The notes below the pieces were generated by a model. The model saw nothing but the letters and a program-made list of their open reading frames with translations. It was not told where the DNA came from and did not search any database. From positions 13,075,001 to 13,139,000 of the forward strand of contig NC_079886.1 in NCBI RefSeq assembly GCF_029227915.1: DNA of 64,000 nucleotides, in the 5' to 3' direction. The stretch comes from Hydractinia symbiolongicarpus. Lineage: Eukaryota; Cnidaria; Hydrozoa; Anthoathecata; Hydractiniidae. This document shows positions 1 to 11,498 of this stretch, in pieces (position 1 is the stretch's first letter; the number at the start of each line of letters is the position of its first letter). Position numbers and translations under genes: made by a program.

Positions 1-80
1 ACATACGAAATCCGCCATTATTAGATTACGTCATTTTAAAATTATGATCTCGCTGAAATCGGAGAATGGTGTATAGAAAA

Positions 81-350
81 TATATATAGCTATCAAAACC
101 ATAGTCCCAACGCTTGAGGCTCAACTTATCAAATTTTAAGAAACTCCATTCAGGCTCAACCAAATGCTTAAGTTTCTTTTAAAAAAATATGTAGATAACT
201 AGCTATGGCAAGAAATATCTCACTGAAGGTCTGCTAGCTATCTAGTATGTGGAACTAGCACTAGCTAGCTAGCTAATACATATGCTTTCTTTATACTAGC
301 TAGCTACGCTGGACAAAGTTTCCATATATAACGAAAAAAAGCAAACACTA
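81..350. repeat. Dispersed direct repeat, copy 1
   Basis: About 265 bp are nearly identical to 38,881-39,141 in the same orientation, including a stretch rich in CTAG/AGCT steps. The copies differ by a few substitutions and a small indel. I see no coding potential and no clear terminal repeats. It is probably part of an unclassified interspersed element. Confidence 0.85.
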
Positions 351-478
351 AATGTTAATAACTTAAGATAAAGTATATCTAATGAGAATTAAATAAGGAT
401 ATTACTACCTGAGATTGATAGATATAAAAGGTAAACTTTTCCAGTAAAATTCTCGTGGTCCTTCTCGCATCGTCGCCA

Positions 479-1067
479 TCTCTTATAATAATACAGAGAC
501 TGTGTCTGTTTGTAACAGGCAAAGTGAACATGCTTATTTTCCTTTGATGTAGCCGAAAAAGTTATGTCTCAAATGTTAAAAATTCTGACCTTACGGCGCG
601 ACGTCAATAACACTACTATAACGTCAATGTCTTATACTAAATTAATGAAACCATTATAGTGCACCTAAAACTTTGAGGCCAAATAACTTGGAAACGAGGT
701 GAAAACGTCAATGATTTTTCACCGCGTGGGTAACTAGGGACCACCTAGGACCAATTTGGGTAAGTTTCACAAACCTGGATCCGCAAATCCGTTTCGGAAT
801 GGGCGGGTTGATGACGTCATCAAAAAACCTTCAAACCCTAATGTCTCTGCATCCGTTTGTCAAAAGTACATGATCCTATACATTTTCTTGATCAGTGTTT
901 CAAGATCTATACGATAGAGGCAACAGGTATACAAATTCCTAAAAAAAAATTTTCGGTTTTGACGGGGCCATTGCTGACGTCAGCAAAATCTCTAAACCCT
1001 TATATCTCATTAACATCAAAATTTTTATCCTGCTTTAGTGGATTTTTCCACGGGCTTTATCGACTAG
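479..1067 (+). mobile_element. Complete non-autonomous Helitron (589 bp)
   Basis: The 5' end reads TCTCTTATAATAATAC right after an A. The 3' end reads CTAG followed by T. A hairpin (GTGGA, T-rich loop, TCCAC at 1038-1051) lies 12 nt before the CTAG. These are canonical Helitron termini with insertion between A and T and no target duplication. The body is shared with the minus-strand copies at 9.6-13.5 kb. It has no transposase, so it would depend on an autonomous Helitron. It holds perfect TGACGTCA octamers at 812-819 and 975-982. Short ORFs inside it are not conserved as protein between copies. Confidence 0.85.
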
Positions 1068-2579
1068 TATTTAAATAATATTTAAATAACAACAAAGACT
1101 CCCCCATTTCCGTTTTAAATTCATGTTGTCTCGCTTAATCAGAAATTAGGGAAAAACGACCAGATTAAATTGCTGTGAAACAAAACCAAAATGGGCGAAA
1201 CTGTAACAGTGGGGAAGAGTGTTTGATAATTTTGATGTATAGGGGCGAGACGCGGAAATCCTATACAGCCTTTATTTGGCTTATTTAATGAGAGGCTCCG
1301 CTTCTCTCCGCAATAACAAAAAAAATTGTCAAATTTTTGTCTGTCAAATTTTGTTAGCGCTCTAAATAATTGTAACTTAGCTGGTTTCGAGATGGTTGAT
1401 CGTCTTTCCTTTGAAATAAACCCAAAATCGTAAATAAAGACAGCTTATTTTGTAACTTTTTACCATATGCACCAGAGTCAGAGATTATTTCAGCATCTAG
1501 ATTCCACCTTAAATTATTTGAGGTTAAGGGTTCTACACTGCATGTAATATACGCAACATATGAATTCTGACAAATGACCAAAAGATTATGGATAGAAAGC
1601 GCAAAAAAGTTCTAATTTCAAATGAACTGGCGACGTCTTCAAAATTCGCCAAAACGACAATATTTGTATAGTTAAATATTCAAACACAACGCGTTTTGGA
1701 AATTTTAGAGAACTGTTAAAAACGTGACAGTTGTACAAACGAGGTGGTGATCAGACTAACCATTATACAGGAGTAGTAACGCGCCAATGGTAAGAATATA
1801 TTTACAATGCATCATAATTTGTAGCAAGTTGGACGTGTTTGTACCACCGTATTGATCTTTACCATCACGGTTTCAATCCTCTGATAGCTAGTTCTTTATT
1901 TATTTATTTATATTTATTTAAATAAAATTTTGTTAAAACAATATTAAAAATAACACTATAAATCCTTGCAAAATTTGCAAGTGCAATATTTCATAGCTCG
2001 GAGCAGTCAAGCGTAAATTTTCACGCTTCATCTCACTTAAATGAGGAACGTTGTTTATTATACGCAATGTGATAAGAAATATGTTTTTGTTCAGCAACAA
2101 ATCTTTTTGTTTTTTTTAAAAAAAATTAAATATAATAGTAGTCGAATATCCAACAGCTTAGTCATTTACTTTAAACCATTAAAATTTCGATATGACGCTC
2201 CTTAACAGTCTTGTTTACAGACCTGCTTCTTCGCTTTTTGAAATGTGTGGCGTTTACATTCAGTAGAAACGGTTTTTACCGAAGGTTTTCAATGCGTTTC
2301 TTTATGTAATTTTATTACGGAAATAATTGTAAACACGGTTTAAAACGATTTCGATTATCTTTTATATAGAAACATTGGTTAAGAGTGAAATACTTTCGAA
2401 AAAAACGGATTGAAATCTGTAAAATATCGAAAGGAGCTTCGTATTTTTGTAAAACGTGTCTTCTCTCAAGATTATATACAGAAGACTACAAATATAAAAA
2501 AACTCACATGAGCACATGGTAAAGAAGAACATAATTACAAAAAAATAAACAAAAGAAATATCACACATTCGAGCTTCTA
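1068..2579. other. AT-rich interval without a supported gene
   Basis: About 1.5 kb with no convincing coding sequence. Positions about 1,190-1,330 resemble the reverse complement of 34,120-34,260, the sequence just upstream of the DIRS-type gag ORF, so they may be a solo fragment of that element's end. A short TTTA-rich stretch lies near 1,895-1,925. The rest is unremarkable. Confidence 0.5.
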
Positions 2580-3333
2580 TCATTTACATCCTTCCCTCTG
2601 TTGACCCTTCAACCGTATATCTCTCATTCCTAGTCTCCAAAGATATTTGGGAGGATGCTCATTATCGCAAATCAGTACAACGTCACCGATACACAATTGG
2701 TCTAATTTCGAAGTTTTGGAACGCCTGTTGCCTGCTCGTTCTGGCAAGTTTTTTAAAACCTTCTCCAGCATTTGCTGATTAACGATTTAATTTTCGTCAT
2801 TACATTACGTCCATGCATAAAATGAAAGGGTGTTATTGTTTCATCAAGATCGTCTTAACTTGTATAGATCAGAGGGCGACTGTTTATAGAAGCATCGACT
2901 TCACACATAACTGTTTCTAATTTTTTAAAGGTTAGCATAGTTTTACCCAATATTTTCTTCAGCATTATCTTGACAGACTTAACAAGGCCTCAATAAAAAC
3001 CTCCCCACAAGGTGAAGCAGGCAAGATGGGTTTCTATTTAATTCTGAGTCGAAGTATGTAGCGTTTAACCTCTTACGATAAAAAAGTCTTGAAATTATTG
3101 TGTACAACACAATAAGGAACTCCACGTCGCGATATAAATCTTTTAAAAGCTCTTAAAAATCCTTGTACGTTCATATCAGGTGCTAGTTCGAGGTGTATGG
3201 CACGAGTAGATGGACAGGTGTGTAATACACAGAAGTTAGGTCCGACAAAGTCAAGACCTGTTACTTGAAATGAATACATTGTGTTACTGACTTTGAATTC
3301 CGGCAGGTCTTGTCTCGGAGGAGGCAGTATCAA
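2580..3333 (-). pseudogene. BEL/Pao retrotransposon integrase and C-terminal region (decayed)
   Basis: On the minus strand, 3,333-3,073 encodes an integrase core piece with the pattern of BEL/Pao elements: a TGLDFVGP block followed by a TRAIHLEL block. The usual SDNAKTF-type block reads VHNNFKTF, so the second catalytic aspartate is missing. Positions 2,771-2,580 carry the small C-terminal domain that follows BEL integrases (IGDVVLI then W-R-LG). The two parts are separated by broken frames, so no functional integrase can be made. In an intact element this enzyme inserts the cDNA. The gag, protease and RT remains lie upstream on the same strand, in the right order. Confidence 0.75.
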
Positions 3334-3604
3334 AATTATTTACTTCCAAATCTACACCATGTATAAATTCAGGACCTCTAAACCATCTTTTAAATTCGTT
3401 AAACGTTTTCACTTTAGTTGGAATATCAGCTGTATTAACTGATCCTAAAACGTGATTCCAACATTCTCTGTCGACAATCTTTCTAATATTGGAAGCTGAA
3501 AACTGACCCTTATCCCAGTTGTAGTCTGTATACACAAATAAACTACGCATCAATAAACATTCTTGGAACTGTTTGCAAATCCATGCAAAAACTGTTTTAA
3601 TCAC
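3284..3604 (-). pseudogene. BEL/Pao RNase H-region fragment
   Basis: This 106-codon minus-strand ORF carries the W-x-HV ... N-x-AD-x-P/S-x-K pattern (residues about 48-64) that ends the RNase H/connection region of Pao-type polyproteins. It overlaps the start of the integrase fragment in another frame, which shows a frameshift in the original polyprotein. It is a remnant of the same element as the flanking RT and integrase pieces. Confidence 0.65.
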
Positions 3605-3639
3605 TTCTTCTTGAACATAAACAACACAATCTAACTTTT

Positions 3640-3891
3640 CTAAATCACATAAAAAATATCCTGAGCAGAAGCAACTCTGCCGCTAATCATAGAATCCCAA
3701 TCAGCCTTATCACGACACAAAATCTGAAAAATTGTTTTAATTCTTGCAGTAACAGGGGCAATAAAACCCAAAGGATCGTAAATTGATGCTACCATTTTCA
3801 AGATATTTCTTTTCGTCATAGGCAGAGCTTTAGCTGACATCACAAATTCAGAAAAACTGGTAAACAGATTCGTTATTTTCTGTATACCCAT
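3640..3891 (-). pseudogene. BEL/Pao reverse transcriptase fragment
   Basis: The minus-strand ORF contains the characteristic Pao segment TKRNILKMVASIYDPLGF (residues about 26-43), followed by a K-x-IFQ-x-LC-x-DK-x-DWD block. This segment lies between the RT palm and RNase H in BEL/Pao polyproteins. The catalytic YxDD part of the RT is not found upstream. Unrelated sequence at about 3,900-4,530 interrupts the element there. Confidence 0.75.
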
Positions 3892-4028
3892 CTATTCCTA
3901 AAACACACTTAAACTAGTATATAGTTGCAACTACTTGCCGCCCTTGTTTACCGTTATACGACAGTTGTTCTTTCAGAGCTGATACATATGCACCCCTTAT
4001 TTTCCAAAGCGATGATTAGCCCCAACAC

Positions 4029-4081
4029 CAACCTTGACCCCAGGGCTGGTTCTCTTTTTATAAACGCTGGGGTCGAGGTTG
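4029..4081. repeat. Imperfect hairpin
   Basis: CAACCTTGACCCCAG (4029-4043) pairs with CTGGGGTCGAGGTTG (4067-4081) with one mismatch around a 23-nt loop. It lies inside about 0.6 kb of sequence that interrupts the BEL/Pao polyprotein between its protease and RT parts, so it may mark a small foldback element. Confidence 0.5.
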
Positions 4082-4539
4082 CACCAACACGCGAAGTGCA
4101 CAATGAAAGGATACTCAGTGCGTTGTGATCACCTGTGCACATTCTGACTCCGCAAGCTTCTATGCTAGGTTTAAATCTGGAAGTTACATGCACATTCCAT
4201 TTTGTTTCTAGTGGATTTTTTTAAAAGCAGCAAACAGTCTATAACTATTAAGATCCGGAAAGAATAACAAAATATTTCCAGTTAAGTTTTTAAAGAATTA
4301 TTTTGCACAGTATTATATACAGTGAATTTCTTGCTTCATTCTACCTCACTATAAATTGGATTAAATTTATACTGTTTTGCATGCACAAATTGATACTTTC
4401 AACATGTTTAAAATGCAGTCTGTGAAGCATTTAAAATAAAACTTTAAAATAAATATTTATTTGAAAAAGGAATTAAAAATATAATATATATAAAAATGTA
4501 AAAGTATATATCATACAACATAAACAAATAAAAAAAATC

Positions 4540-4833
4540 AACGCACTCCTTCTTAGCTGTAACAGTCTCTATGTTCCAATATCGTGTTAGATCGTTTCTT
4601 AGGTCGTCAACTTCATCACCAAACGCTTTTGCTTCACAACGAAAAGAATGAGTAGTAGAAAGAAGGCGAGTAGATAAAGAACTGTCACTACACACGGAAG
4701 CACTTAGAACCCACACAAAAGAATACTCAGTTGCTACAGGTCCTGAAGAAGCTTTGACGACCCTAGATGAAATTGTGATAAAGTCTGCTCTCACAAGTAT
4801 TGCTATCGAAGATTTTCCTGACTCCCCTTCCAA
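4540..4833 (-). pseudogene. BEL/Pao aspartic protease-region fragment
   Basis: The minus-strand frame contains GPVATEYSFVWVLSAS (residues about 31-46), which fits the flap region G-P-x-x-x-T-x-FGWVLSG of Pao-type retropepsins. A region matching the D-L-x-R-x-W-x-(I/L)E block follows. After that the frame runs into AT-rich unrelated sequence. The catalytic DTG/DSG part upstream is broken. The position between gag and RT fits BEL/Pao order. Confidence 0.55.
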
Positions 4834-5161
4834 GTCCGCAAGATATAAACCTGCTAAATTTCTTTTCTGCTATCGAAATATTTTGTCTGGTGAGAGGGCT
4901 ACAAATGACAGGCACGCATAGTGCTTCTACAAATACATAATTTTCTGCTTAATTTTAGATCGACAACATCAAGTGTTTTCATTTCACAATTTGTGTTTTG
5001 CCCAAAGTTTTAATCATAATCCTCTCAGTACGTACAGATTTTCGGTTTTAAGTGCTTGCGCACATTTTTAGTTACATACGAGCGTTGACTGCCGGTGTCA
5101 AAAGGATGCGACTAATCACTGAGGGTAAATCATCAATACTAGAGATCTCCGCCTTGGCTGT

Positions 5162-5954
5162 TTATAATAAGATACCGCCTAAAGCGCCAACATGAGTGAC
5201 CACACTCCTTTCATCTTTCTCTTTTTCGCAAACAGATATGTTATTTTTGCCGTTGCAAATTCGACATAAATGAGAGGAAGAGCAGTTCTTAAATATGTGA
5301 CCTGACTGTAGACATATGAAAAACTTACGATATTTTTTAAACTGATAGGTTTCAAGCCTAGACTTGATATTGCTCACCTTTTTACACTAAAGACTCACCA
5401 CTTAAGTATCTTTTCAGATAATTGCTCCAGTTAATTGCTACGTTAAACTGGTCTCAGAACCCTTGCCAACGTAGCGGATTTCCTCTAGAAACAGGAAGTT
5501 CTAACTTCGGCAGTTTTCAATTACTGCCGGACACACTCCAACTGGGTGCTAAATTATTACTTGCCTTAGTTAGTGCATTTATCTTCAAATTCAACTCTGC
5601 TATTACTTCATAATATGGTTCCACAACTTTTTCGCTTTCTAAAACGTCTACTTCAATTTCTGCAGGCTCTAAAGCACTCACTATTTCATCATTTAGACCA
5701 CTTACCATTTATACAACTTTCATCATTTATAGCATCCATTCAAGCAATTTTTCCTTACAACTTATAAGTCTGGGCTGTGTTGAATTAGAATCTCCTAAAC
5801 AATCTCGAGCTTGTAAAACATATTTTTGACAAGATATTCTGAGCGCCCTACGCCGACCAAAGCCATTAGAGAACATTACAGCCATTAGAACCGATAAAAA
5901 TATAACGACTGAAATAAGAAAATCTTTTTTAACTGAAATAGGAATCCACCGCAT
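5162..5954 (-). pseudogene. BEL/Pao gag remnant with zinc knuckles
   Basis: Positions 5,708-5,517 encode an acidic, helix-prone segment like the N-terminal gag domain of BEL/Pao elements. The frame at 5,954-5,727 may be its upstream part. Positions 5,377-5,162 encode C-x2-C-x4-H-x4-C (ICLQSGHIFKNC) followed by a second C-x2-C unit, the paired zinc knuckles of Pao gag. Frames are interrupted between the parts. It lies upstream of the protease, RT and integrase remnants on the same strand, so all belong to one dead element spanning about 5.9 to 2.6 kb. No LTRs were recognised. Confidence 0.6.
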
Positions 5955-5966
5955 GTACCTATATTA

Positions 5967-6500
5967 CTAGCCATAGTTACCACTAATGCGTTTAGAATTG
6001 CTCATAACGATTTAGAAAATACGAATTTAGAACGGGATCGAAATTTAGAATAAAAATGATGGATATTTGATGTAATTGCATGATAACAGGAACAGAAATG
6101 TAGATCGATATCAAATAGAGGCTGTGGATAAGCCTATTACCCAGGATAAAAAAAATATATAAAAAATCCTGCGGCTTGAAGATTTCCGTCATTAGCCTGG
6201 GAGATTCTGAAATTTGAATTAGAAGAACGATGGGGTAAACAAATCATTAAGTATCCTAATTCTCAATTATTATTGTAACTAACCTGCAATATTAAAATAC
6301 AACTTAATAAATAAAAAATAAAAAATAATTTTTTTACATATATATTATTCTAAAATAATAGTAAATACTTTAACAGGATATTTTTATTACGGATCTGAAA
6401 AATTCTGAAAATTCCAGGATAGAGGATTGTTATATATGAACTTGACGATTCGAATACAATAACTTCTGAAAAAGTTCAATTTCAATAAATTATTAGTATA
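5967..6500 (-). repeat. Dispersed repeat, inverted partner of 62,262-63,065
   Basis: The sequence from the ACTAGCCATAGTTACC end through to the run AGGATTGTTATATATGAAC matches the reverse complement of 62,262-63,065 with many substitutions and indels. The short ORF at 5,992-6,192 (minus) has a counterpart at 62,565 whose first residues are similar, but the proteins diverge. I treat it as an element repeat and not as a gene. Confidence 0.7.
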
Positions 6501-8210
6501 TGTAATCACACGTTAGCGAGTGCAATTAGGAAATAGTCGAACGAGTATTTTTTTTGCTTTTAATTTTCCGAGTCCGTTAGGATGAGGATAAATCTAAAAA
6601 GCAAAAAAATTACGAGTTCATATAAGTATAGGACCTTTTTCTGTCACAAGTTAGCCTAAAGAGACATTGTGCACTGGGTTGAAAGAAGCGTGTTGCTGAA
6701 AGTTAAATATATATATCTGCAAAAGTAAACATTTTTCAAATCTTTTGTCTTTTACAAAAATTTATGCTCTTACATAATACTAAAGTGATTATTATATAAA
6801 TAAATGTTTTTTTTGATTTTGACCCTATATATATGCAAAATTATGTTCCTAAAAACTTGCAGAAATAAATTCAACAAAACAAGATGAATATGTTTGGGTG
6901 ATATAAACATTATTATAAACAAATTATATAAAAATAAAACATTTTTCTGTCATCATTTTTCTTTTGAAAAAATATTCAAACTGCAAATTTTTATAAAAAT
7001 GCCCTATGATTGCAAACTTTATTTTTTATGGCATCCTGATTACAAAGTGTTTAACAAAAAAAAAATTCATGTGTTTTATTCTAAAAAAAAAGAAAATTTT
7101 GCACATCGGTTATTGAATCTAACTTTTCTGTGCTAACAAGTCTATTGTGTGTCACAAACCTGATTATCAGATGCAGGTTAGCTCCGGATTTGCTCAGTTG
7201 GCAGATTAACCCGCTTTAACAAATCATTTTTTATTCGAAAAGTCAACGCAGGAAATGATCTATATATACTGTTTTCTGTTTTTTAAAAAATAGGTAACAA
7301 ACCAGCAATACAATTAATACAGAAAATACTCTTATTTTTTGACAAAATAAAACTGATAAGAAATGTATAACATAACATGGTTGTTTCTTTTTTGTTTTAG
7401 CTTGCAATATGCATATTTTTGCTTTTTCAACCTGACACTGGCTTGCTAAAGTGATATTATATGAATCGAGTCAACTCACCGATTCAACTCATCCTGAGTT
7501 GGAGAATGAGCCAGCTGGCTTTAGGAGAGTTGGCCTGCTTTATATAATGTCAATAAATTTTTAATAGTGGTCTATTTTATGCCAGCTAGTTAACTTAATT
7601 ACAAATGGATCAATCCATCTTATATAATCAAGCTCTAGGCTGATGTAACAAAACAGTTTTCACAGAAAAAACTGGCTATTTCTATATAGTTAGCTAGAGA
7701 TTGATAATGGCCCTTTTTTTAGGGTCTTGCAGTAATAAAAGCCACTCTGGTTAAAAATGGCAATATACTGGATAAAAGCCACTCTGGTTAAAAATGGCAA
7801 TATACTGGATAAATAGTTAGCTAACTAGTGTGCTAGCTAAAACTAGCACCTAAGCTACAAAACAGAGACTGGCTACGTAACTAAGTTTCAGATTTACATG
7901 TAGCTTAAACATTAAAAAGTTTTTTAAAAATTTAAATAAGTACTTTGGACTTAGAAACATCAAATAAATTTCTTTTCAGAAGTCAAATTAAAAACGTCTA
8001 GCTTACAAGTACAACATCAGGTAATCGAGTCACAAATATGGCACAATATATGGGAAGCACTTTATGGAAGGATCCATTTAGTCTGTGAATATGTCGTATC
8101 CGACATTGTCGCATTTTTCCCAAGACGACAACGGCATCCGACACACGACATTAAGCAATTTATCAACGTCGTAATGTTGTTAATACATAATACTGCCTAG
8201 TATACATACT
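6501..8210. other. AT-rich interval; 37-bp tandem duplication
   Basis: No gene is supported. Positions 7,735-7,808 hold two perfect tandem copies of a 37-bp unit beginning ATAAAAGCCACTCTGG. CTAGCT-rich patches occur around 7,580-7,850. The lysine-rich ORF near 6,894-7,136 reflects A-rich sequence. Confidence 0.5.
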
Positions 8211-8224
8211 ACTGCCTAGCATAA

Positions 8225-8735
8225 TATCTTTGTAATATACAGTAATACACTGTAATAATTTGTAGTATTCAGTAATATACTGTAATACCTTGTAGTATTC
8301 GGTAATACACTGTAATACCTTGTAGTATTCAGTAATACACTGTAATACCTTGTAGTATTCGGTAATACGCTGTAGTACCTTGTAGTATTCAGTAATACAC
8401 TGTAATACTTTGTAGTATTCAGTAATACACTATAATACTTTGTAGTATTCCGTAATAAATACACTCTAATACCTTGTGGTACACTGTAATACCTTGCAAT
8501 ATTCGGTAATATACTGTAATACTTTGTAGTATTCAGTATTAAACTGTAATACCTTGTAGTATTCAGTAATACACTGTAATACCTTGTAGTATTCGGTAAT
8601 ACACTGTAATACCTTGCAGTATTCAGTAATACACTGTAGTACCTTGTAGTATTCAGTAATACACTGTAATACTTTGTAGTATTCAGTAATACACTGTAAT
8701 ACGTTGTAGTATTCAGTAATATGCTGTAATACTAA
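8225..8735. repeat. 30-bp minisatellite (about 17 units)
   Basis: Tandem units of 30 bp resemble TTGTAGTATTCAGTAATACA followed by CTGTAATACC. Single-base variants and one slip lie near 8,455-8,480. Because the period is a multiple of three, long minus-strand frames stay open and would read as a 10-residue Tyr-rich repeat. Nothing suggests that this is translated. Confidence 0.9.
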
Positions 8736-9635
8736 GTTAGTCACAGTATAAACCTGTCCTTTTGAAAATATTCTGATAAATATTTAAAGATTAATCGGAT
8801 CACCTTTTTCACCATTCTTGTCCCCAGAGCTCTCGAAAGTAGCTCTGAACCTGTCTGGTCACGTGATGACAAATACCCCACCATATGTGGGGTATTTTTC
8901 TTGGCTCGATTACCTCGATGAAAATTTTACCATTTTCTACTATTATTATTTGCAAATAAATTTTTTGCTGCCACAATTTTTAGTTCTTACATAAAGAACT
9001 TTTAATGTAAATGAAATGATTATAAATTTATTCTCAGGAATAAACTTTTGCGAGATTGCTTCAGAATTTCCAATATAATTAGGACTCGAAGTACTTGAAA
9101 CTTGCAAAAGCTTATGCTCTTAAAGTTAGATGAAATATATTTAATTAACAACATTTATAAATACACGTTTTTTCACCGCGTCTTATTCCACGAGATATAA
9201 AATAGAATAGCCTATCGTTGAATGCAGTAGGAAACACCAATTTATATTTTTATGGGAAAATAAGTGTTTAGCCAGTGTGACAGTATTTAGTTAGCTATAG
9301 CTATATATATACTTTCCAGACGAAGCTGTGAATTCCACCTGGCTTACTAAAAAACAATTCCCTACAATATAAATAAATATTTGCATAGCATGCAGTAACT
9401 TTTAGCTAGCTCACTAGTAGCAAAGTAACGTTTGCTAGCTAGAGACCATTTCCCTTCAGCCTCCTAGCTAGTTATTGGGCCACATGTGTGTGGCACTAAA
9501 AGTTAGCTATCTAAAGAATAGTCAAATACTAACAGTGAATATTGTTAAAAGGGAGGGCTGAAGCGTTGTTTGAATTTTGATGACCTTAGCAACCCATCCA
9601 CACACACAAAAAAAGTTGGTTTCACGTTGCCTTCA
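8736..9635. other. Non-coding interval with a perfect hairpin
   Basis: Positions 8,871-8,897 form a perfect 11-bp stem (AAATACCCCAC / GTGGGGTATTT, 5-nt loop). The block at 8,815-8,870 (CCCCAGAGCTCT ... CTGGTCACGTGATG) matches the two ends of the 13.6-14.9 kb repeat region in reverse orientation. No gene is seen. Confidence 0.5.
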
Positions 9636-10042
9636 TTTTGTAGAGCTTAAACTGCTGATCAAAAAATGTATATGATCATGTGGTTTTGGTGAGCGCCTAA
9701 TCAGATTTTGGGGTTTAAATATTTTGCTGAAGTCAGCAATGGGCCGTCAAAACCAAAAAAAAATTATTTCAGAAATATTTATACCTGTTGCCTTCATCGT
9801 ATAGATCTTGAAACGCTGATCCTGAAAATGTATAGGATCATATACTTTTGAAAAACGCTTGCAGAGATATTAGGGTTTAAAGGTTTTTTGATGACGTCAT
9901 CAACCCATTCATTCCAAAACGGATTTGGGGACCCAAGTTTGGGAAACTTACCTAAATTGCTCCTAAGTGGTCCGTAGTTACCCAAACGATGAAAATCATT
10001 GACGTTACCACCTCGTTTCCAAGTTATTTGAGCTCAAAGTTT
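9636..10042 (-). mobile_element. Part of an older Helitron copy, split by later insertions
   Basis: This minus-orientation stretch shares the Helitron body seen at 479-1,067 and 11.5-13.4 kb. It breaks off at CTCAAAGTTT (ends 10,042). The homology resumes at AAAGTTTTAAGTGC (11,452), runs to 11,498 and resumes again at 13,409. The heptamer AAAGTTT is present at both breakpoints (10,036-10,042 and 11,452-11,458), as expected for a target duplication around the 10,043-11,451 insertion. A perfect TGACGTCA lies at 9,892-9,899. Confidence 0.75.
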
Positions 10043-11451
10043 GTTTTTGTTTTAATCATGTATAATTTTCTTTTTCATCAACCTGTCTACAACAAAAACA
10101 CAAAAGTACATAGACGTTATATGTGGAAAGATAACAAAGAAATATATAAAAGTAGACATTGCACGCAACTTGGTAATGATTTAACAGTTCAACTTATTCA
10201 CAAACCAATCTGCTTTCGAACGGCACAATGTTTACGTCTGTGTCGCGAACTAGCGATGCTTCAGACTTTACTCCTCTCGATCTACGAATACAAAGTAGCT
10301 GTCATCTTAGCACATTGAAACTTTATCCAGTTCTCAGCCAATTTTTCGTGATACTCACTGATCCGTTTCGCTTTTCAGCAATCGAACAAGACAGTTTGTT
10401 GTAAAACGTAGCACATACTCGAGACACTCCTCCAAAATATGTGAAGATTAGGGGAGTGAATGTACCTTGATCAACAGTATTGAGTCTCGCATTATACGAT
10501 CTTTTTTTAGCTGACTCATTGGTTTTGTAGCATGCTTTCAGATCATGGTTCAGGTGCATTTTGGTCGTTGGGTTAAAAACTTTCACATCAAAAAAATCCA
10601 TTTGCTCTCTGATCTAAAATCCTCTAGCAGCTACGTCTACTCGTGTCTCGTCAGTAGTTATGGTTGATGAAGAAAACTGTTCACTAGAGATTTCCTGTAA
10701 TACGGGCTCTATTCTCACGTCCTTAAAACATTCCTGAAGTAGTTCGGCAGTGAAGTCTCGGATTTTGTTGTGTCGTAATGTTATGAGACAACCTTTTGGA
10801 CAGAATAGGGCGTGTTTAATTGTAAAAGAAAAACTACAAACACATCTGGATGGTAATCGCATTAGCAGGATGCAGTATCATATGAATAAACTGTCCCAAA
10901 ATGATTATTTATCCAAAACGAATCCATGTTCTCTAATTGGCAAGGCATTCAACCAACTCGAAGCACCAGTTGCTAAAGAAGCCTCGAGCGCTCTGACTTT
11001 TAGTTGACTAGTCAAAGACTTTTTTATTGATGTTAACGTCATTTCACAAGTCTTCCTCTTTATGTTTTACTTTCATTTTTTCGCTTCTTCAATACGTCCT
11101 CTATTAATTCGTTATTAATATCGCCTTGACATTTCACTTTTTCAACCATTTTACTTGTCAGGAGCCTAGAATTGCTCAGTGTCGCAACCTTTCGACGGAT
11201 CAAATATTGCTAATCCTCCATATTTAACTGGAAGAGAGAGTAATAATCTCTCCCAGTCGTTGCAAACATATCCATTCAATATCCATGTACGAAGGCAGCG
11301 TGAGCAGCATGCGGATAAGCTTCTCCAATTTTCGACAACGTTTCCACTTCTAAAATCCAGTTTTTCACTCTCTCTTCCACATACTTACGTTTGAAAGCCT
11401 CACTACCAACAGAAAATGGAAACTACTTCAAAAAAAGCTTCACTACCAACT
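10043..11451 (-). mobile_element. Retroelement fragment inserted in a Helitron copy
   Basis: This 1.4-kb segment is bounded by the heptamer AAAGTTT on both sides and interrupts otherwise continuous Helitron homology. It carries the 3' part of a reverse-transcriptase-type polyprotein on the minus strand. The segment looks 5'-truncated, which suits target-primed reverse transcription. No poly(A) tail or LTR is evident. Confidence 0.6.
10323..11280 (-). pseudogene. Retroelement polyprotein C-terminal region
   Basis: Minus-strand frames in order give an LPVKYGGLAIFDPS block (near 11,230), an ASSWLNALPIREHGF block (near 10,960) and a Cys-rich C-x-C-x-F-x4-HALFCPKG block (from 10,850). A region follows with DVAARGF, then FFDVKVFNP, then FTPLIFTYFGG (10,660-10,430). 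I recognise this arrangement as the C-terminal part of RT-type polyproteins common in cnidarian genomes. The paired D-V motifs could be a PD-(D/E)XK-like nuclease core, but that is inference. Frames are broken by stops at 10,614-10,616 and above 10,862. Confidence 0.55.
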
Positions 11452-11498
11452 AAAGTTTTAAGTGCACTGTAATGGCTTCATTAATTTAATGCAGGATA

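Noticed and set aside
8216-8744. Two Tyr-rich repeat ORFs on the minus strand
   Set aside because: They are by-products of a 30-bp minisatellite whose period keeps frames open; no start context or domain supports translation.
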